DNA of 64,000 nt, from contig BTPP01000001.1 of NCBI GenBank assembly GCA_037102815.1, positions 5,791,001-5,855,000 on the forward strand, given 5' to 3'. Source of the stretch: Neurospora intermedia (Eukaryota; Ascomycota; Sordariomycetes; Sordariales; Sordariaceae). Shown here piece by piece: positions 23,393 through 33,007 of this stretch (the stretch's first letter is position 1; every line of letters begins with the position of its first letter). Both the position numbers and the translations under genes were made by a program. The notes under the pieces are model-generated. The model did not search any database. It worked only from the letters and a program-made list of their open reading frames with translations, and had not been told where the DNA came from.

Positions 23393-24149
23393 TGTGGTGG
23401 TTGTAGTGGTGGTGATTGGTGGGTTTCGGTGGGAGAAGAAGATGGGTTGGTTCAGTTGCTTACTTCTCACATGAAATGAAAAGTTGAGTGAGACTTCTCG
23501 CTTCGTCTAGAAAGAGGTGAGGGTAGTCGAGATAGTAGAAGTATATGATGGTGAAGCGAGGTTGAGTCGGGATGAACCCCACCTTGATATAGGTGGTCCC
23601 CCCGATAAGAGCTGTTGAGGACCCTCCACCGCTAACAGTACCCGACCCCTTGCAAGAACCGCGTCTAAGTCGGAAGAGGAAGCTCAAGAGGATCGCCTAG
23701 CCCGCTGTTACGACACCAAAAGGAGCCCAAGACAATGGTTCGACGCTTGAATTCTCGGCAAGATAGACCGATGATTCAAACTTTATTTCCACGTTTTTTT
23801 TTTCCGCGTCGTGATGATCTGGTGGATCGATGTCAGCGAGTTGATGTAACGTGGGATGTTAGTGTTAGGAAGGTGTCGGCAAGCGCCGAGCTCCACTGAG
23901 ATGTGAGTGGGCGTATTACCTCTACTGATGAAGCCATGGTGAAAATAGCTTCAATGTCCCCGTATGAAATGGAAACCTCAGGGCGTAACTCGATTCAATT
24001 TGAGGAAAGTATCTTCTCTGGCCTAGAGTAAAGTGCTGTTGAGACAAGTTGACAGACAGAGACCTCTCTCAAAACCGGTTCTGGGTTAGGGTTCGCCTAC
24101 TGCCTCTCCCACACGTGCTCACGCTCTAGAGGCGCGATTTGGCCCTTGC
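23393..24149. promoter_or_regulatory. Shared divergent promoter region
   Basis: 757 bp separate the start of the minus-strand PhyH gene from the first ATG of the plus-strand SNF2 gene. No other gene fits here. A T-rich stretch lies at about 23795-23810. I cannot identify individual transcription-factor sites with confidence. Confidence 0.5.
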
Positions 24150-27100
24150 ATGCTGCCCCTCCGTCGCCAACTTCCCACCTTTCAACGCGTCGCCATCACC
24201 AACCGATACCATGCCTGCGCAATGGCTGAGAATGCGATAGTCCTGTCGGATGACGATCCCACCTTATCCCTCGACGAAGACTTCCGTCCTCAAAGCAGCG
24301 CTAGCGCCACTACTACCTCCTTGGGCAAACGTAAGTTGAGCGTTAGTTTCGAGGAAAAGGTCGATTGGTCAGACGATTCGGACGATGGCGAGAAGCTCAA
24401 GGCACGGCGCAATGCCAAACGACGTGCTATTTCAGGGAGATTTAGAGGTAGAGGATCAAAGGGAAAAGGCAGGGGAGGAAAACAGGCTGCTGCGACGACA
24501 GATAGGGCGAGAGACGACGAGATTATCGAGTTGAACCAGCCTACTGCCAAGAAGGAAGAAGAAACCGACTACGCCGAAGCCTTCATCCCCGACTATCTAT
24601 TGGAGCGTCGCAAGAAGTTTAACAAGGACAGAGAGCTGCTGCGCAACGCCGGCTTGAAGCTACCACCAGACTACAACGACATTTACTTTTCCGACGACGA
24701 GAAAGGGACTAGATACGAACAACGGCCAAAGTTTGAGGAGAGCTCCGGCATCAAGCCATGTCGACCCTATAAGGATGTCGAGCTCGAGTACTCGGCCGGT
24801 ACCATTCCCGCCTGTATCGCGCAATATCTCCGCGACTACCAAGTAGAAGGCGTCAAGTTTCTGCACCAAAAGTTCGTCTACCAGCGGGGCTGTATTCTCG
24901 GCGATGATATGGGTCTGGGAAAGACCGTTCAAGTGGCTGCATTCCTTACGGCAACATTTGGCAAGACCGGAGACGAGCGTGATGCGAAGAGGATGAGAAA
25001 GATGCGGCGAGCTGGCGACCTCTGGTACCCGAGGGTCATTATTGTCTGTCCTGGATCTCTTATTCAAAACTGGAAGAACGAATTGGACCGGTGGGGCTGG
25101 TGGCATGTCGATGTATACCATGGATCGAACAGGGAAGATGTGCTGCAGGCAGCCAAATCAGGACGTATTGAGGTCATGATCACCACCTACGACACGTACA
25201 GGAACTGCCACGAAGCCGTCAACACCGTTGAGTGGGATTGTGTTGTGGCTGATGAATGCCACATCTTGAAGAACACAGTGTCCGAGACGACTCGTGCCAT
25301 GGATAAGATCAACGCCATGTGCCGCATTGGGTTAACCGGTACCGCGATCCAGAACAGATATGAGGAGCTTTGGACACTCCTGAACTGGACGAACCCGGGC
25401 TATTTTGGGACAAAAGCCGAATGGAATGAGTCTATAACAAAGCCTCTGACTGCAGGCCAGTCCCACGATGCAACGCTCAAGCAGCTCAGCATTGCCCGTA
25501 CAACCGCAAAGAAGCTGGTGCAGAACCTCCTTCCAGAGTTCTTCCTCCGGCGCATGAAGAGCCTGATTGCCCATCAACTTCCGAAGAAGAGCGACAAAGT
25601 CGTGTTCTGTCCCTTGACAGACGTCCAACGCGACGCCTACGAGAATTTCCTGGAAGGAGAACACGTTACTTTTATTCTCAATGCCTATCAACCATGCAAC
25701 TGTCACTCGGGGCGAGCTGGAGGGTTTTGCTGTTACAAGACCCTGAGTGACGGTCGTACGTGGAAGTCTTACGTTTTCCCATCAATCATAACTCTCCAGA
25801 AGATCGCAAATCACCTAACGTTGCTCATCCCTTCCTCTTCCGACCCAAAGGAAAAGCAGCGTTCAGAGCTTAATGTGCTCCAGACCTGCGCCCCAAACAC
25901 GTGGAAAGAGCTTTACAATAACCGGGAGTCCATGCTCAGCCTTGCAAACCCGGAGTTCTGCGGAAAATGGAAGATTCTGAGAAAGCTCTTGCGCTTTTGG
26001 CACGAGAGTGAAGACAAAGTTCTAGTATTTTCACACAGCGTACGTCTGCTGCGCATCTTGCAGCACCTCTTCCATAACACTAGCTACAACGTCAGCTTTC
26101 TCGACGGTGCGCTCAGCTACGAAGAGCGGCAACGGGTCGTCGACGAGTTCAACACGGATCCCCGACAGTTTGTTTTCCTCATCTCCACCAAAGCGGGAGG
26201 GGTTGGCTTAAACATTACGTCGGCGAACAAAGTTGTCATCTTTGACCCGCACTGGAACCCATCTTACGATTTGCAGGCCCAGGATCGTGCATACCGAATC
26301 GGCCAGATCCGAGATGTGGATGTCTTCCGGTTGGTCTCCGCCGGGACTATCGAAGAGATTGTCTACGCTCGGCAGATCTATAAACAGCAGCAGGCGAACA
26401 TTGGCTATAACGCCTCCAACGAACGCCGTTACTTTAAGGGTGTTCAGAGGGACAAGAACAGGAAGGGTGAACTATTTGGACTGGAAAATCTGTTCACTTT
26501 CCACGCCGACCAAGTCGTGCTCAGAGACATTGTCAACAAGACCAACATTGCTGAGGCCAAGGCTGGTGTCAACCTCACCGATATCGACATGGAACAGGCC
26601 GTCAAGGACGAAGACGAAGAATTGGACTTCATCAAGAAGGAAAGCGAGGACAAAGATGATGACACGGGTATGAGCTCGCTTGCAAAGCTCGTCACTGCAG
26701 AGGATCCGGACAAGCTGCTTGAAGCTAGCAAGTCCAAAAAGCCAAAAAGCGATGCCATTGCTGCCATCCTCGCCTCCGCCGGCGTCGAGTACACCCATGA
26801 GAACTCCGAGGTCATCGGCACAAGCAAGGTCGAGGCGCAACTATCACGGCAAGCCGAATTGGCAGCAAACGCTGCGGACAGTCAGCTCTTTCCAGGCGCC
26901 AACAACGCGCTGTTTGCAGACAGTACAGAATCCAGCGATGGTGGTGGTGACGATGGTGATGATGATGATGAGGACCAAGATGACCTAAACGGGCCGGCGC
27001 CGAAGAAGATGCTTAGGATGCATTATAAATTCAACCCGCCCGAGGATGTCAAAAGACGACAATTCTGTTCAATGGCGAGGGAGTTTGGCTTTCAGAACGC

Positions 27101-27767
27101 GACCGATTTTGCACTGGTTGTGGAAAGCTGGACGCAAGAGCAGCGGCGAAATTGCTTGGATACCTTTTACAGGCGGCGCGAGGTCAAATTACTGGAACAG
27201 GAAATGGCGAAAATGGAAGCAAAGAAAGAGACGGAAGATGATGATGAGACTGATGAGTCAACCATGGTTAAGACCGACGATGATGATGATGACGATGAGA
27301 CTGTTGATCTCGAAAAAGCGGTCGCGAATGAGGAGATACTAGTTCTAGGTGAGTCAAAGCCAAATGCCGGAGTTGAAGTAACGAGGGGCGAGATCGCCGA
27401 GAAAAGAGCGGTCGCCGGTGCAGCGGAGAGAGGCGAGGAGGGGGACCCACTCCGCGGAACCGGAGCTCTCGGATACGGGGTTCGTTCCCTGCCGAACCCT
27501 CGCGCTGGTGCTTCAGCTTCACCGGTGCCGAAGGCTGAGGCTGAGGAACGGCGAACTAATGAGACCGCCACAATTGTTTCTGAAGCTGGCAAACCGGTTG
27601 CTTCAGGTACATCATCCGTGGCCGTCAAGACGGAGGGAGTGGAGGAATCACGAACGGTTACCATCGGCGCCGGAACGTCGCTCGACACGGCGGCGGCGGC
27701 GGCGGGGCAAAAAAAAGTCACGACAATTTTCCTGTATGATGATGAGGATGAGGATGACGAACTCTGA
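24150..27767 (+). CDS. SNF2-family DNA-dependent ATPase, ERCC6L2-like
   Basis: Single exon, 1205 residues from 24150 or 1181 from the stronger ATG at 24222. All SNF2 motifs are present: DDMGLGKT (I, about 251), VIIVCPGSLIQNW (Ia), VADECH (II, DECH, about 365), LTGTAIQN (III), VLVFSHSVRLL (IV), STKAGGVGLNIT (V) and QAQDRAYRIGQ (VI, about 709). The ATPase core begins LRDYQVEGVKFLHQ. A Cys/His-containing insertion (CNCHSGRAGGFCC) lies between the lobes. The C-terminal part around 965-1015, RRQFCSMAREFGFQNATDF followed by a WTQEQRR segment, resembles the HEBO region of ERCC6L2, a Rad26/CSB relative acting in DNA repair. Acidic repeats follow. The first 24 residues are Arg-rich without acid and resemble a mitochondrial presequence. 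The likely role is chromatin-associated DNA repair. Confidence 0.92.
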   Translation: MLPLRRQLPTFQRVAITNRYHACAMAENAIVLSDDDPTLSLDEDFRPQSSASATTTSLGKRKLSVSFEEKVDWSDDSDDGEKLKARRNAKRRAISGRFRGRGSKGKGRGGKQAAATTDRARDDEIIELNQPTAKKEEETDYAEAFIPDYLLERRKKFNKDRELLRNAGLKLPPDYNDIYFSDDEKGTRYEQRPKFEESSGIKPCRPYKDVELEYSAGTIPACIAQYLRDYQVEGVKFLHQKFVYQRGCILGDDMGLGKTVQVAAFLTATFGKTGDERDAKRMRKMRRAGDLWYPRVIIVCPGSLIQNWKNELDRWGWWHVDVYHGSNREDVLQAAKSGRIEVMITTYDTYRNCHEAVNTVEWDCVVADECHILKNTVSETTRAMDKINAMCRIGLTGTAIQNRYEELWTLLNWTNPGYFGTKAEWNESITKPLTAGQSHDATLKQLSIARTTAKKLVQNLLPEFFLRRMKSLIAHQLPKKSDKVVFCPLTDVQRDAYENFLEGEHVTFILNAYQPCNCHSGRAGGFCCYKTLSDGRTWKSYVFPSIITLQKIANHLTLLIPSSSDPKEKQRSELNVLQTCAPNTWKELYNNRESMLSLANPEFCGKWKILRKLLRFWHESEDKVLVFSHSVRLLRILQHLFHNTSYNVSFLDGALSYEERQRVVDEFNTDPRQFVFLISTKAGGVGLNITSANKVVIFDPHWNPSYDLQAQDRAYRIGQIRDVDVFRLVSAGTIEEIVYARQIYKQQQANIGYNASNERRYFKGVQRDKNRKGELFGLENLFTFHADQVVLRDIVNKTNIAEAKAGVNLTDIDMEQAVKDEDEELDFIKKESEDKDDDTGMSSLAKLVTAEDPDKLLEASKSKKPKSDAIAAILASAGVEYTHENSEVIGTSKVEAQLSRQAELAANAADSQLFPGANNALFADSTESSDGGGDDGDDDDEDQDDLNGPAPKKMLRMHYKFNPPEDVKRRQFCSMAREFGFQNATDFALVVESWTQEQRRNCLDTFYRRREVKLLEQEMAKMEAKKETEDDDETDESTMVKTDDDDDDDETVDLEKAVANEEILVLGESKPNAGVEVTRGEIAEKRAVAGAAERGEEGDPLRGTGALGYGVRSLPNPRAGASASPVPKAEAEERRTNETATIVSEAGKPVASGTSSVAVKTEGVEESRTVTIGAGTSLDTAAAAAGQKKVTTIFLYDDEDEDDEL

Positions 27768-30457
27768 TTTTGTTGAAGAGTTCTTGCGTGGCTTGGCGTT
27801 TCTGGCATGTCTCAACATTGGTATTATACCCCTGCAGTTACAACAGTTTTGGAGTATTGAAGACGAAGGTGTATTTACGGCGGACATACGAGACGCCATT
27901 CTCATCCTACCCTTTCCCCCAACCGTTTGATTGAATTTCATTATTTCTTTCATGCAGTCACCAACCAGTAGGACTTAATGGCGATAATATCAATCAGCTC
28001 TGGTTTGTTCGTTAGCTCGATTGATACCTACTCCTGGTACACTGGACGGGCTCGCTTCCGACTTGTCCAAGAACCTTGCCAGGATAAGATTCATTGCGGT
28101 GAAGTTTATTTTGGAAAAAGCAAATTCACAGCATGAAAGCGCCCCGAGGTCCTGATCTAACAAAACAAAGCAGTATTGGACTGTCGACGCCGGTACGACG
28201 GCATGGAGTTGTCGAGTTTCAATCACATGGCTTGACCATTGCACCTTGTTACATAGAGGTATATTGTTTCGCGGTAACGGGATTGCTACACAAAAACAAC
28301 AGCATCAGTCAACAAATGCACAAGCACATGGGACAATGGCGTACCTGTGCATGTGATGCATGTAGCAGTCAGCCGTGTCGGAGTTACTTCTTTCCACCTT
28401 TTCTCATTTTTTTTTTTTTTATCATTTTCCCATGAAGGGGCTTCGCGCGTTGTCCCCGTTGTCGAAATGCAATTCATATCATATCAGGAACACCCTCAAC
28501 GACGAACACGCAAATTCCTGGCCTGGGGTTCCGGGGTATACCCCAAACTGTGGGCTGGGTGGCAGCTGACCTGGACACCGGAAAGTTGACCGAGGTCAAA
28601 AGGACGATCCAATCAAGGGGGGGGAGGGAGTGCTGGCATTCCCAACCACTATTCCCAGAGATCGGAATTGGGTACCGCTATGGCTGGCTACCTATGACGC
28701 ATCTTTCACATGCCAGTAGTGGGGATTTTCACCTTCCCCAGGCTCGGGCTTTGAGGCTTTGCGCCGGTCTCCGAATAAGATTTCTGGGGAAATTCAACAA
28801 GTGAACAAAAAGAAAAGATGGGGTTCCCGAGGAAGATGGTTAATGAGGCTAGTTTGTATGCAGTAGGTATGTTACACTAGTCATGTCACTATGAGATGAC
28901 AGTGACAGACTGTGTTTGCCCTCATGTCCAAATGTAGTGAGTGTAGTGTATACATTCTTACATGTATGCACATGGGCATAGGGAATTGAATGACCCTTAT
29001 GCCCGTGTTGACATGGCAGAAATGTGGATATCTAACAAGTGGTACTGCGGGGGAGGGGCTGGCTCCAGCATCAGGAACAACGACGGCAACAACTCAACAA
29101 CAACAACAACAACAACATCAAGCGCGAAGAGACGAGCAATAATGGCCCCAGGAAAAACAGTCACAAAACAGCTGGCACTTGGCACACTGAAGATTGGCCT
29201 GGGATGTGCTGTAGTGCTGTACCAATTGTACGTAGCTCATAGGCTCGCTCGCTCGCCGACGACGTTGATGGACAACGTCCCGGCATTCGGTAATTCGGTT
29301 CACGGGGGCACTACGGTACGGAGCATGTATGACTGGCTGGGACATGGGTTGGTGAGCCATGGAAGATGTGGGGTTGCAACGAGACATGGCTCGGCCAAAG
29401 GGGGGTTCTCTTCTTCCTCTTTTCGGATGCGGCCAAGCCCCCAGGACGCCCTCTGACTGGTCCAAGATCGACTTGGTATGCATCATCATCGGCTTGACGA
29501 AAAGTTTAGGGCCAAGGGTTAGGATGGGATGGGGATGATGGCACTTGAGAAAATCGACCTACACTATGTACGCTGCTTCGTCCGTCCGTCCTCAGCACAG
29601 CACGCGACACGGCAACATTCGCGACAAGTCGTCAGTCTCGGAATAGGCTACCTATGTGCCTCGTCAAGGTACAACGTGTAGGTACAGCTGGTACATTAGT
29701 CCCGAGGCGCAAAGAAGGGTCAATAAATCAATGGACCTCCCTCGGCTTATACATAGTGTAGTCCACTGTGCTACTCATGGGCCCCCGTATATTCGCCCAC
29801 AGTCTCGCGGAGCGGGCTCCACACGGATTCAAACTGATGTTCGAGTCAGACACGTCCAGAGGTCCGATCGCCAATGACATCCAGGCATCCGATTGACCGT
29901 CAAAAGCGAAGTCGAAACCCCGAAGAGTTACTCTCGAGATTGATCGGGAGCGACCGGTCTAGCGGCTATTTCCCCATCTTCCCTTCCCCAATGTTGCCAT
30001 GTCCCCGACAGCCTCCATCCACCCATGATGGGGACGATGACCGGGGAAGAAGATGAAGCCAGTCAGGGCACCCACGCTCCGGTTCCAGTCCGTGTCTCCG
30101 CCGAACCTTGCTTGGCCATGACTGTGTTCCTGATTCATATGTTTGGAGCTCCGTCTGCTTCTTCCTCGGTTCCTTTCTTAAGAAACTTGGTCCCCCTCCC
30201 AATTCCCTTTCCTCTCTGAATTTCTTTGTTCTTACTATTCTGTATCACATCACCGACTCCGAGTTTCAAGTCAACACCGCCACCTTGAACTCTTACCCAT
30301 CCACGCGACATCATCCTTTTACCGTCCTTGCTTTGAGTGCTAGGTACTACTAGATATCCACGGCATCAACTACACACACTACAGTTGTGTTGCCTCACGT
30401 CTTAATCCTTATTATCTATACCCTTTGATCGTTTTTTTCATACCACATCTGCCCATC
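27768..30457. other. 2.7-kb upstream region of isocitrate lyase
   Basis: No gene is confidently supported. A (CAA)n repeat lies at about 29093-29116 and a poly-T at 28406-28420. A 164-codon plus-strand frame at 28962-29456 is driven partly by that repeat. The region should contain acetate-responsive and glucose-repression sites expected for a glyoxylate-cycle gene. The word CCGGGG near 30040 fits the CreA/CRE-1 consensus, but one match is weak evidence. Confidence 0.4.
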
Positions 30458-32237
30458 ATGGCTGCCAACAACATGGTCAACCCCGCCGTGGATCCCGCTC
30501 TCGAGGACGAGCTTTTCGCCAAGGAGGTCGAGGAGGTCAAGAAGTGGTGGAGCGACTCGCGCTGGAGGCAAACCAAGCGCCCTTTCACCGCTGAGCAGAT
30601 CGTCTCCAAGCGTGGAAACCTCAAGATCGAGTATGCCAGCAACGCTCAGGCCAAGAAGCTTTGGAAGATCCTCGAGGACCGCTTCGCTGTTAGTAACCAC
30701 ATGCCATTGGACAACTTGAGGGGGAAACAGTCTCACTGACAATCTCACTCGCCAACAGAAGCGTGATGCCTCTTACACATACGGCTGCTTGGAGCCTACC
30801 ATGGTGACCCAGATGGCCAAGTACCTCGATACCGTCTACGTTTCCGGCTGGCAATCATCCTCGACCGCCTCCTCTTCTGACGAGCCCGGCCCGGATCTTG
30901 CTGACTACCCCTACGTGAGTTTGATATCACAGTGAAAACAAGCCATTGAGCCCTCCCATACTGATATCCGAATCTAGACCACCGTCCCCAACAAGGTTGG
31001 TCACCTCTTCATGGCCCAGCTCTTCCACGACCGCAAGCAGCGCCAGGAGCGTCTCTCCGTCCCCAAGGACCAGCGCGAGAAGCTCGCCAACATCGACTAC
31101 CTCCGCCCTATTGTTGCCGATGCCGATACCGGTCACGGTGGTCTGACCGCCGTCATGAAGCTCACCAAGCTCTTCATTGAGAAGGGTGCTGCCGGTATTC
31201 ACATTGAGGACCAGGCCCCTGGTACCAAGAAGTGCGGCCACATGGCCGGCAAGGTCCTCGTCCCCATCCAGGAGCACATCAACCGTCTCGTCGCCATCCG
31301 TGCCCAGGCTGATATCATGGGCTCCGACCTCCTCTGCATTGCCCGTACCGATGCCGAGGCCGCCACCCTCATCACCACCACCATCGACCCCCGCGACCAC
31401 GCTTTCATCCTCGGCTGCACCAACCCCGACCTCGAGCCCCTCGCTGACCTCATGATGAAGGCTGAGGCCGAGGGCAAGACCGGTGCCCAGCTCCAGGCCA
31501 TTGAGGACGACTGGCTCGCCAAGGCCGACCTCAAGCGCTTCGACGAGGCCGTCCTTGATGTCATCGCCAAGGGCAAGTTCTCCAACGCCAAGGACCTCGC
31601 CGCCAAGTACCAGGCCGCCGTCAAGGGCAAGCAAATCTCCAACCGCGAGGCCCGCGCCATTGCCCGCCAGCTTCTCGGCCAGGAGATCTTCTTCGACTGG
31701 GAATCTCCCCGTACCCGCGAGGGTTACTACCGCCTCAAGGGCGGCTGTGACTGCTCCATCAACCGCGCCATCTCCTACGCTCCCTACTGCGACGCCATTT
31801 GGATGGAGTCCAAGCTCCCCGACTACGCTCAGGCCGAGGAGTTTGCCAAGGGCGTTCACGCCGTCTGGCCCGAGCAGAAGCTCGCCTACAACCTTTCTCC
31901 CTCCTTCAACTGGAAGACCGCCATGGGCCGCGACGACCAGGAGACGTACATCCGCCGCCTCGCCAAGCTCGGCTACTGCTGGCAGTTCATCACCCTCGCG
32001 GGTCTGCACACCACGGCGCTCATCAGCGACCAGTTCGCCAAGGCGTACAGCAAGATCGGCATGCGCGCCTACGGCGAGCTCGTCCAGGAGCCCGAAATTG
32101 ACAACGGCGTCGATGTCGTCAAGCACCAGAAGTGGTCGGGCGCCACGTACGTGGATGAGCTGCAGAAGATGGTCACCGGTGGTGTCAGCTCGACGGCGGC
32201 GATGGGCAAGGGTGTCACCGAGGATCAGTTCCACTAG
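30458..32237 (+). CDS. acu-3: Isocitrate lyase (glyoxylate cycle)
   Basis: Three exons (30458-30688, 30759-30914, 30978-32237), all joined in phase 0, give 548 residues. The enzyme splits isocitrate into succinate and glyoxylate, letting cells grow on acetate and fatty acids. In fungi it is peroxisomal or glyoxysomal. The catalytic signature [10 protein letters not shown] is intact, as are the metal-binding region [11 protein letters not shown] and the fungal-type insertion domain after it. The N-terminus ([19 protein letters not shown]) and the core ([14 protein letters not shown]) are typical of eukaryotic isocitrate lyases. It ends EDQFH, without a canonical SKL signal. Codon use is strongly C-ending, as expected of a highly expressed Neurospora gene, and this also produces a long false frame on the opposite strand. 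Length and two-intron structure agree with what I recall of Neurospora acu-3. Confidence 0.97.
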
Positions 32238-33007
32238 ATGTGTGATGCGAATAGAGTGATGGTTTCATGATCTTTGGAGTTTTCACATTTTCTTGGAGTT
32301 TTCTTTTTGCTTTATGGCGGTCTATTTCTTTTCTTTTTTTCTGGATATCAAACAGGACATGACAGGACATGACAAACGGATCGCATATGGTTGGGGAGAT
32401 ACAAAACTTTGTGCGCTGTATCTTTTTTTGGATAGGGGTATGCCCCGTGTGATGGCCTTGATGGCGTTACGCTGAGGCTTTGTTTACATTGTTGTGATTC
32501 CTGTTTGGCGAAATCCAAATCACTTTTGACCAAACTCTATGCTTTTTGATCGGCTCCTGATGTGAACTCTTTGTCTTGCCATCCTCGGAATGTCCGGATT
32601 TTCAATAAGAACCTTCCAAGTTTTCTGAAAGCGTCATAGAAAAGACGATCGTCAACCACCTGAAACTTAGATTTGACAACTTCCCCAAATCCCCAAGTTT
32701 AGCACCCCGCGTTGTCTCTTCGCTTCCCCATGTTTTTCATTGGAGGAGGGAGAGACCAGGGTTGTACGAGGACCATCACCAAAGGGGAACACGTTCGACG
32801 TTCATTGTTCACTAGACCCACGAACCTCGGCTTCTTTCACTAGTTTAAGACACCAAACCATGCATATGGGCAAGCCACTGATGTGTTTATTGAATCACGT
32901 CGGCCTGAGCTGGCATCCAGCTCGGTCGACCGACCATCATGACTCCCCCATGAATTCACCTTGGAGTTGAACAAGCTCGACGAGTTCACTCAACCATCAC
33001 TATCAAC
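32238..33007. other. Intergenic between tandem genes
   Basis: This holds the 3' untranslated region of isocitrate lyase and the promoter of the acyl-CoA dehydrogenase gene. No gene is seen. A duplicated ACAGGACATGA word occurs at 32354-32371. Confidence 0.5.

Noticed and set aside
28962-29456. 164-codon plus-strand frame with a hydrophobic patch
   Set aside because: It is partly created by a (CAA)n repeat, and the rest lacks conserved features. It lies in the likely upstream region of acu-3.
30927-32234. 435-codon open frame antisense to isocitrate lyase
   Set aside because: It is a by-product of strong C-ending codon bias in acu-3. The translation is Gly/Leu/Val/Asp-monotonous, with no domain.
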